DNA of 8,605 nt, taken from positions 1 to 8,605 of the forward strand of contig JAFOKI010000281.1 of the NCBI GenBank assembly GCA_017419895.1. Reading direction: 5' to 3'. The notes under the pieces were generated by a model. That model made no database searches and was not told the origin of the DNA. It saw only the letters and a list, made by a program, of their open reading frames with translations. The position numbers and the translations under genes were made by a program. Each line of letters opens with the position of its first letter. Positions within the stretch are counted from its first letter, which is position 1. The DNA comes from Eubacterium sp. GTDB taxonomy: Bacteria; Bacillota; Clostridia; Peptostreptococcales; Anaerovoracaceae. Shown here one piece after another: positions 1-4,304 of this stretch.

Positions 1-129
1 GATCTGCCAATAGGATTGACCGGCAGCCTTGAGTTTCAGTATGAATTCTTTCGCTTCATTTGAGAATTTTCCCTGACCGTATCTTGAGGGAAGTGAAAAT
101 ACCGGGAGCAGAATGCCGCTTTTTCTCAT
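1..129 (-). CDS. malQ: 4-alpha-glucanotransferase (amylomaltase), N-terminal fragment cut by window edge
   Basis: Reading the minus strand from the ATG at 129-127 gives 43 codons, open to the window edge, beginning MRKSGILLPVFSLPSRYGQG and continuing through KAAGQSYWQI. This is the characteristic N-terminus of MalQ (GH77), where the SGxLLPxxSLPSxYG strand and the AGQxxWQ(I/V)LPL segment start the TIM barrel. The family transfers 1,4-alpha-glucan segments between maltodextrins in the cytoplasm, in glycogen or maltodextrin use. The start is supported by an AAGGCGGTGG Shine-Dalgarno stretch ending 5 nt upstream. Only about a tenth of the usual roughly 500 residues is present, so the catalytic residues cannot be inspected. 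It is divergent from asnS. The family call is firm for so short a piece because both motifs are in register, but whether the gene is intact cannot be known. Confidence 0.87.
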   Translation of the reverse strand, partial: MRKSGILLPVFSLPSRYGQGKFSNEAKEFILKLKAAGQSYWQI

Positions 130-179
130 TTTGTCCACCGCCTTGAAAAGATGCAGAACTCTAAAATTATCCTACTAAT

Positions 180-209
180 ATTATGGACTTCCGGCGGTGG
201 TTTTTGCAA
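180..209 (-). promoter_or_regulatory. candidate malQ promoter
   Basis: On the minus strand, TTGCAA (209-204) lies 18 nt upstream of CATAAT (185-180). This resembles a sigma-A -35/-10 pair and would place transcription start about 45 nt before the malQ ATG. Both hexamers are imperfect, so this is a weak prediction from sequence alone. Confidence 0.3.
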
Positions 210-242
210 CTGTTTTTTCAGCTGCCGCGTGTGTAAAACTGA

Positions 243-271
243 TAGACGATACCGCAAAAAAACGATATAAT
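243..271 (+). promoter_or_regulatory. candidate asnS promoter (sigma-A type)
   Basis: A perfect TATAAT -10 box (266-271) follows TAGACG (243-248, four of six matches to TTGACA) with the ideal 17-nt spacer. Transcription would begin near 278, giving an asnS leader of about 87 nt. That is far too short for a T-box riboswitch, the usual control of many Bacillota aminoacyl-tRNA synthetase genes, and I see no T-box sequence. Confidence 0.5.
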
Positions 272-289
272 AATCAATAAGGTTTTTTT

Positions 290-329
290 CGGCAACAAAG
301 CCGCCCCCGGCGCTTACGCTTGCCGGCGG
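290..329 (+). other. GC-rich stem-loops in the asnS leader
   Basis: Two adjacent hairpins can form in the predicted leader. The first is CGGC/GCCG (290-293 with 300-303, loop AACAAA). The second is a bulged stem pairing CCGCC (301-305) with GGCGG (325-329) and GGC (309-311) with GCC (322-324). They share bases 301-303, so they are partly mutually exclusive. No U-run follows the second, so it is not an obvious terminator for plus-strand transcription. Function unknown. Confidence 0.35.
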
Positions 330-364
330 GAAAACAAATAAAACGAAAGGTAATACAAGGTAAC

Positions 365-1759
365 ATGGAACTGGAACTTAGAACACTGCACAGAAACGCC
401 GAAAGCTACGGCGGACAGGAAGTCACGGTAAAAGGATGGATCAGACAGAACAGAAACTCGAACGAATTCGGATTCCTCGCGCTGAACGACGGAACATTCT
501 TCACACCGGTGCAGATAGTATATGAGAAGAAAAAACTGGAGAACTACGACGAGATCGCCGCGCTTAATCTTTCGGCTGCCGTCATGGTAAAGGGAAAAGT
601 AGTACTTACACCGGACAACAAGAAACAGAGCTTTGAGATAAACGCTGATGAGATCACTGTGGAAGCGACATCCGATCCGGATTATCCGCTCCAGAACAAG
701 CGTCACTCGATGGAATTCCTGAGAGAGATCGCGCATTTAAGACCCAGGAGCAATCTATTCTCGGCTGTGTTCCGCGTGCGCTCGCTCGTCGCCTTCGCGA
801 TTCATAAGTTCTTCCAGGAACAGGGCTTTGTTTACGTACATACACCGATCATTACCGGAAGCGATGCTGAAGGCGCAGGCGAGATGTTCAGGGTCACGAC
901 TCTCGATCCGCTCGCGCCGCCGCGCACGGAAGAGGGAACAGTGGACTGGTCTAAGGATTTCTTCGGCAAGTCTGCGAACCTCACGGTCAGCGGCCAGCTC
1001 GAGGGTGAGATTTTTGCGATGGCATTCCGCAATATCTACACGTTCGGACCGACTTTCCGCGCGGAGAACTCGAACACTGCGCGCCACGCTTCAGAGTTCT
1101 GGATGATAGAACCGGAAATGGCGTTCTGCGACCTCGAGGGTGACATGGAGATCGCCGAAAGGATGGTAAAATACATCCTGAACTACCTGCTCGAGAACGC
1201 TCCGGAGGAGATGGCATTCTTCAACCAGTTTGTTGATAAAGGTCTTCTGGACCGACTTACGCACGTTGCGACGTCAGACTTCGAACGGGTTTCGTATACT
1301 AAGGCAGTCGATATCCTGCAGAAATCGGGAGCCAAGTTCCAGTATCCCGTTGAGTGGGGCATCGATCTTCAGACTGAGCATGAGAGATATCTTACCGAGA
1401 CGGTATTCAAAAAGCCGATTTTTGTCACGGATTATCCGAAAGACATCAAGGCGTTCTACATGCGCCTCAATGACGACGGCAGGACAGTCGCTGCTGCCGA
1501 CATGCTCGTTCCGGGCATCGGCGAGATCATCGGGGGAAGCCAGAGAGAAGAGCGGCTCGATATCCTCGAAAGCAGGATAAAAGAGCTCGGTATGGACCTC
1601 AAGGATTATTGGTGGTATCTCGAGCTCCGCAAGTACGGCGGAGTGAAACATGCGGGATACGGCCTCGGTTTCGAGCGTATGATTATGTACGCGACAGGCG
1701 TAAGCAACATCCGCGACGTGATCCCGTTCCCGAGGACACCGGGCAACGCTGAATTCTAA
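365..1759 (+). CDS. asnS: asparaginyl-tRNA synthetase
   Basis: A complete 464-residue class IIb aminoacyl-tRNA synthetase that charges tRNA-Asn with asparagine in the cytoplasm; the length matches the bacterial family (about 460-470). An N-terminal OB-fold anticodon-binding domain (about 15-100, with [22 protein letters not shown]) precedes the catalytic core. The core shows VSGQLEGE, class II motif 2 (FRAENS with R232 and E234, then [12 protein letters not shown]) and motif 3 ([11 protein letters not shown]433-Y442, with R438). The C-terminus [11 protein letters not shown] is diagnostic of AsnRS rather than AspRS. The ATG at 365 is chosen because it gives the usual [13 protein letters not shown] start. 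An in-frame TTG at 320 would add 15 residues that lie within the leader hairpin, and it has no ribosome site. An AAGG lies only 4 nt before the ATG and a better AAAGG 14 nt before, so the ribosome site is not ideal. It is monocistronic, ending in its own terminator. Confidence 0.97.
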   Translation: MELELRTLHRNAESYGGQEVTVKGWIRQNRNSNEFGFLALNDGTFFTPVQIVYEKKKLENYDEIAALNLSAAVMVKGKVVLTPDNKKQSFEINADEITVEATSDPDYPLQNKRHSMEFLREIAHLRPRSNLFSAVFRVRSLVAFAIHKFFQEQGFVYVHTPIITGSDAEGAGEMFRVTTLDPLAPPRTEEGTVDWSKDFFGKSANLTVSGQLEGEIFAMAFRNIYTFGPTFRAENSNTARHASEFWMIEPEMAFCDLEGDMEIAERMVKYILNYLLENAPEEMAFFNQFVDKGLLDRLTHVATSDFERVSYTKAVDILQKSGAKFQYPVEWGIDLQTEHERYLTETVFKKPIFVTDYPKDIKAFYMRLNDDGRTVAAADMLVPGIGEIIGGSQREERLDILESRIKELGMDLKDYWWYLELRKYGGVKHAGYGLGFERMIMYATGVSNIRDVIPFPRTPGNAEF

Positions 1760-1760
1760 T

Positions 1761-1776
1761 AGCATAACAGCATAAC
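1761..1776 (+). repeat. tandem 8-bp repeat after asnS
   Basis: AGCATAAC occurs twice head to tail, starting two bases after the asnS stop codon and running directly into the terminator stem. It may be a replication-slippage product; no function is evident. Confidence 0.5.
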
Positions 1777-1816
1777 AAAGCCTGGGGCTTCGCCGCGCGG
1801 AGCGCCGGGCTTTTTG
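1777..1816 (+). terminator. asnS intrinsic terminator
   Basis: AAAGCCTGG (1777-1785) pairs with CCGGGCTTT (1805-1813, one T-G wobble), and the stem extends inward by three more pairs past one G-G mismatch. A T-run (TTTTTGTTTT) follows. This has the form and position of a Rho-independent terminator, 17 bp after the asnS stop. Confidence 0.88.
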
Positions 1817-1830
1817 TTTTGTCGTAATTC

Positions 1831-1860
1831 GCCGCGGGGGCAGAGCCCCCGCGGCTTTGT
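1831..1860. terminator. perfect GC hairpin, second terminator or intergenic palindromic repeat
   Basis: GCCGCGGGGGC (1831-1841) and GCCCCCGCGGC (1845-1855) form a perfect 11-bp stem with the 3-nt loop AGA, followed by TTTGTT. It lies 15 nt after the asnS terminator T-run. It could be a back-up terminator or a copy of a dispersed intergenic palindrome; the short mixed T-run makes the second plausible. Confidence 0.55.
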
Positions 1861-1916
1861 TAATCTGCAGGAAGAATGCATGTCTTTGCTGCAAATTAAT
1901 TGAAAAAATAGTGGAT

Positions 1917-1949
1917 AATAATACGCGGAAGTGCACTTCTCAAATTATT
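1917..1949. promoter_or_regulatory. nested dyad upstream of the B-repeat/GH105 gene, possible operator
   Basis: A perfect 12-bp palindrome GAAGTGCACTTC (1928-1939) is flanked almost symmetrically by AATAAT (1917-1922) and ATTATT (1944-1949). Nested dyads of this sort are typical of dimeric repressor sites. It sits about 95-125 nt before the start codon of the next gene. No protein partner can be named from the window. Confidence 0.3.
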
Positions 1950-1971
1950 GTGACGCTTTTTATGACGCTTT
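1949..1971 (+). repeat. TGACGCTTT direct repeats, 12-bp period
   Basis: TGACGCTTT occurs at 1951-1959 and again at 1963-1971, just after the nested dyad. The longer word TGTGACGCTT (1949-1958) recurs exactly at 4093-4102, upstream of the second exported-protein gene. A 12-bp period is close to one helical turn, as in tandem activator sites, but function is only inferred. Confidence 0.35.
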
Positions 1972-2042
1972 GTCGGCAATAATATGTGTGTAAGAAGAAA
2001 ACAGAAACACATTGCGGCGGAAGCTGAAGAAAGGCGGAAAAA

Positions 2043-3950
2043 ATGAAAAGAATAGCAACACTCGTGATCGTCATCATGATCCTCCTCGGAGCCTGCACAG
2101 CAGTTTTCGGCGCAGCGAAAAATACTATCAAATACAACGCGAACGGCGGAAAAGGCACAATGACGCAGACGTCCGTAAAATCCGGAGCTTCCGCAAAACT
2201 GAGAGCGAACTCCTTCAAAAAAGCGGGCTACACATTCGCGGGATGGTCGAAGAGCAAATCGGGAAAAGCCCAGTACAAGAACAAGGCTTCCGTTAAAACA
2301 AAGAAAAACATCACACTGTACGCTGTATGGACAGCAAACACTTACACAGTAAGCTACAGCGCGAACGGCGGATCCGGCTCGATGCAGAAATCAAAAGCCA
2401 CATACGGAACTGCCCTCAGATTAAACGCCAACACATTCACAAAGACAGGTTACACATTCCATTCATGGTCTGAATCCCCGAAAGGAACAGCAGCTTACTC
2501 GAACAGACAGACGGTTAAGAACCTCACATCGAAAGATAAAGATAACGTTACTCTCTACGCCAGGTGGAACCCGAACACATACAAAATCAAGTTCGAAGCG
2601 AACGGCGGAAAAGGCTCGATGGAAGCCGGAACATACACATACGATCAGAAAGAAGAATTACCGGAACATGGATTCGTCCGTACAGGATATGAGTTCCAGG
2701 GATGGAACACAAAGGCCGACGGAAACGGCACTTCTTTCAAAGAACTCGCGCAGGTCAAAAACCTTACAGAAAAGAATAACGGAACTGTTGCACTGTACGC
2801 GCAGTGGAAAAAGCTTTCGAACGACGCGGCTTCCGTAGGAGCAGCTAAAGACCTGGCAAGATACCTGGTAAAAGAAAACAGAAAATCTGACCTCTCCAAA
2901 GGCGGATTCACATGGGACGCTGAGCGCAAGACCAGAAGCTGGACATACTACAACGGAATGTTCATGCATTCCCTGATGAGACTCGACTCCGGCAAATACA
3001 GAGATTACGTAGAGCAGTTCTACGATGACAATCTCAGCGAAGACGGAACACCGGTAAAGTTCATCACAGGTGAGCTCGATTCGATGGCAGGCGGAATGGG
3101 ACTCTTCGACATCCTGACAAAAGACAACAACAAATACAGCAAAGCGGTCCAGTACCTCTACACACACCTTGAAAACCAGGTTTACTTCTCCGAGTGCGGC
3201 GGCAACTTCACACATAAGCAGAACCCGGACAAAACAGCGAAGAAAAACTGGGAAACTTACAGAATAGGCCTTGACGGTCTCTACATGGGAACAGTATTCC
3301 TCCTTAACTGCGCGAAAGCGATCGACGAAGGAAAACTCACTTTGGTAGATTCCGACGGTAACGAAGTGACTTCGGCAGAGCTCTACGAAGCATCTTACGA
3401 AAGACTCGCATGGGTCGGACACACAATGTTCGATAACAACTCAGGCCTCATCAATCACGGATGGGATCCGATGAGAAACAAAGGAAACGGCTGCTTCTGG
3501 ACAAGAGGATCCGGATGGTATGTGGTTGCTCTTACAGAAGCGATGGACATGATCCCGAACGGTTCTTACGTTCGCGAACTTGAAAAGATCGCAGGCAAGA
3601 TCTTCAACGGCATGGAAGAGTATCTCGACAACGGAATGTGGAGAAACGTAACTAACAGAGGCGCGGAACTTTCCGGCAATAAACTTGAAACATCCGGATC
3701 GGCATGCTTCGCATACTCGATGATGCGCGCAGCAAACAAAAAACACGTAAGCGGAAAATACTACGCGATGGGAAAAAGCGTATACAACAAGATCGTCTCC
3801 GAGAAACTCGACGGAACAGAACTGAATGACATCCTGAAGGCTTCCGGCGTTTACGAAAACGACGCACAGTATATGCTCGAAGGGTATGTAACAAACGAAG
3901 CGAAAGGAGTCGCACCGTTCTTCCTCGCAGCCTCCGAGATCGCACACTGA
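2043..3950 (+). CDS. exported InlB B-repeat / glycoside hydrolase family 105 (GH88-like) fusion protein
   Basis: This is 635 residues starting at an ATG behind AAAGGCGG (spacer about 5 nt). Residues 4-23 are a hydrophobic export signal. LGAC (C18) resembles a lipobox, and VFGAA (21-25) offers a signal-peptidase I site instead. Three InlB-type B-repeats follow (27-98, 99-177, 178-256), each with ANGGxGxM, GYxFxxW and TLYAxW-like blocks. Residues about 260-635 match a whole GH105 alpha/alpha-barrel (usual length about 370): ELDSMAGG with D346, GGNFTHK, GLDGLYMG with D411, LINHGWD with H472, FWTRGSGW (485-492) and the ending EAKGVAPFFLAASE. By analogy with YteR-type enzymes, D346 and D411 are the likely catalytic aspartates. 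The family removes unsaturated uronic acid from oligosaccharides left by polysaccharide lyases (rhamnogalacturonan and similar). Those enzymes are usually cytoplasmic, so export and the repeat fusion are unusual. There is no LPXTG tail. The true substrate is unknown. Confidence 0.85.
   Translation: MKRIATLVIVIMILLGACTAVFGAAKNTIKYNANGGKGTMTQTSVKSGASAKLRANSFKKAGYTFAGWSKSKSGKAQYKNKASVKTKKNITLYAVWTANTYTVSYSANGGSGSMQKSKATYGTALRLNANTFTKTGYTFHSWSESPKGTAAYSNRQTVKNLTSKDKDNVTLYARWNPNTYKIKFEANGGKGSMEAGTYTYDQKEELPEHGFVRTGYEFQGWNTKADGNGTSFKELAQVKNLTEKNNGTVALYAQWKKLSNDAASVGAAKDLARYLVKENRKSDLSKGGFTWDAERKTRSWTYYNGMFMHSLMRLDSGKYRDYVEQFYDDNLSEDGTPVKFITGELDSMAGGMGLFDILTKDNNKYSKAVQYLYTHLENQVYFSECGGNFTHKQNPDKTAKKNWETYRIGLDGLYMGTVFLLNCAKAIDEGKLTLVDSDGNEVTSAELYEASYERLAWVGHTMFDNNSGLINHGWDPMRNKGNGCFWTRGSGWYVVALTEAMDMIPNGSYVRELEKIAGKIFNGMEEYLDNGMWRNVTNRGAELSGNKLETSGSACFAYSMMRAANKKHVSGKYYAMGKSVYNKIVSEKLDGTELNDILKASGVYENDAQYMLEGYVTNEAKGVAPFFLAASEIAH
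2121..2810 (+). repeat. three tandem InlB B-repeat (Flg_new/Listeria-Bacteroides) units
   Basis: The three units of about 72-79 codons start at 2121, 2337 and 2574. DNA identity is visible at each unit start (gcgaacggcgga) and at the GYTF.GW block, while loops differ in length. Units two and three carry an extra VKNLT(S/E)K insertion before the TLYA strand. B-repeats are small beta-grasp-like domains used as spacers or adhesive stalks in secreted Gram-positive proteins. Confidence 0.85.
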
Positions 3951-3952
3951 TC

Positions 3953-4007
3953 AAACAGACCGGCAAATACAATACAAATCAGCAAAGCATCAAAACAGAC
4001 CGGCAAA
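3953..4007 (+). repeat. 15-bp direct repeat with exact 40-bp spacing
   Basis: AAACAGACCGGCAAA occurs at 3953-3967 and 3993-4007, beginning immediately after the stop codon of the GH105-fusion gene. The exact 40-bp offset suggests a local duplication followed by drift, or tandem protein- or RNA-binding sites in the 3' untranslated region. Confidence 0.6.
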
Positions 4008-4055
4008 GAAATGATACCGTGTCAACGTAATCCATGCTTTCTGAATTATCGATAA

Positions 4056-4085
4056 AGCCAGGCTTTTCAGGAGCCTGGCTATTTG
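4056..4085 (+). terminator. probable terminator of the GH105-fusion gene
   Basis: AGCCAGGC (4056-4063) pairs perfectly with GCCTGGCT (4073-4080), loop 9 nt. Only a weak T-rich tail (ATTTGATT) follows. It lies 105 bp after the stop codon. Termination is likely but the tail is poor, so read-through into the next gene is possible. Confidence 0.6.
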
Positions 4086-4123
4086 ATTCTGATGTGACGC
4101 TTCAATGTCTCTCACAGGAAAGA

Positions 4124-4155
4124 CATACCGGGTCTGCTTCCGGTATGAGTTTTTA
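4124..4155 (+). terminator. second hairpin with T-run; terminator or leader attenuator
   Basis: CATACCGG (4124-4131) pairs perfectly with CCGGTATG (4140-4147), loop GTCTGCTT, followed by AGTTTTTAATT. This is a better intrinsic terminator than the one at 4056. It ends about 150 nt before the next start codon. If a promoter lies between the two hairpins, this one would act as an attenuator for the surface-protein gene; otherwise it is a back-up terminator. Confidence 0.65.
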
Positions 4156-4288
4156 ATTATTGCTGAGTAAAAACCGGAAAAAATGCAACTAATAAGTAGT
4201 AGATAGTGTTTCCGTACACCGGGAACTAAATGGAATGAAACATACCTGTGATAACGCGCTGAGTGAGGAGATGTGTCATAGGCGCGCG

Positions 4289-4295
4289 AAAGGAG
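4289..4295 (+). promoter_or_regulatory. ribosome binding site fixing the start of the surface-protein gene
   Basis: AAAGGAG lies 9 nt before the ATG at 4305. It rules out the longer frame starting at GTG 4263, which would place this site inside the coding region and add 14 residues ahead of a normal signal peptide. Confidence 0.8.
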
Positions 4296-4304
4296 TTAGT
4301 GGTT

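Larger units (their letters stand above)
3951..4304 (+). other. 354-bp intergenic region with repeats and two hairpins, no gene
   Basis: I find no convincing coding sequence on either strand here. The region contains a 15-bp direct repeat near its left end, a weak hairpin (4056-4080), a stronger hairpin with a T-run (4124-4155), and a third small dyad, GTTTCCG/CGGGAAC (4208-4226, one wobble pair). No clear sigma-A promoter for the downstream gene is visible. The length leaves room for a structured leader or small RNA, but nothing matches a riboswitch class I know. Confidence 0.6.

Noticed and set aside
320..364. Longer asnS start at TTG 320
   Set aside because: The 15 extra residues fall in the leader hairpin, have no ribosome site, and do not match the usual AsnRS N-terminus; ATG 365 fits better.
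1274..1936. 220-codon minus-strand open frame over the asnS 3' end
   Set aside because: It runs through asnS and both terminator hairpins and has no family similarity that I can recognise.
2658..3422. 254-codon minus-strand open frame inside the GH105-fusion gene
   Set aside because: Antisense shadow; composition (Val/Phe/Ser/Cys-rich) is typical of reverse-strand reading of a gene rich in GAA, AAC and GGA codons.
4263..4304. Longer surface-protein start at GTG 4263
   Set aside because: It would put the AAAGGAG ribosome site inside the gene and extend a normal signal peptide; ATG 4305 has ideal spacing.
3951..4304. CRISPR array or insertion-sequence remnant
   Set aside because: Only two 15-bp repeat copies exist, with no regular spacers, no terminal inverted repeats and no transposase fragment.
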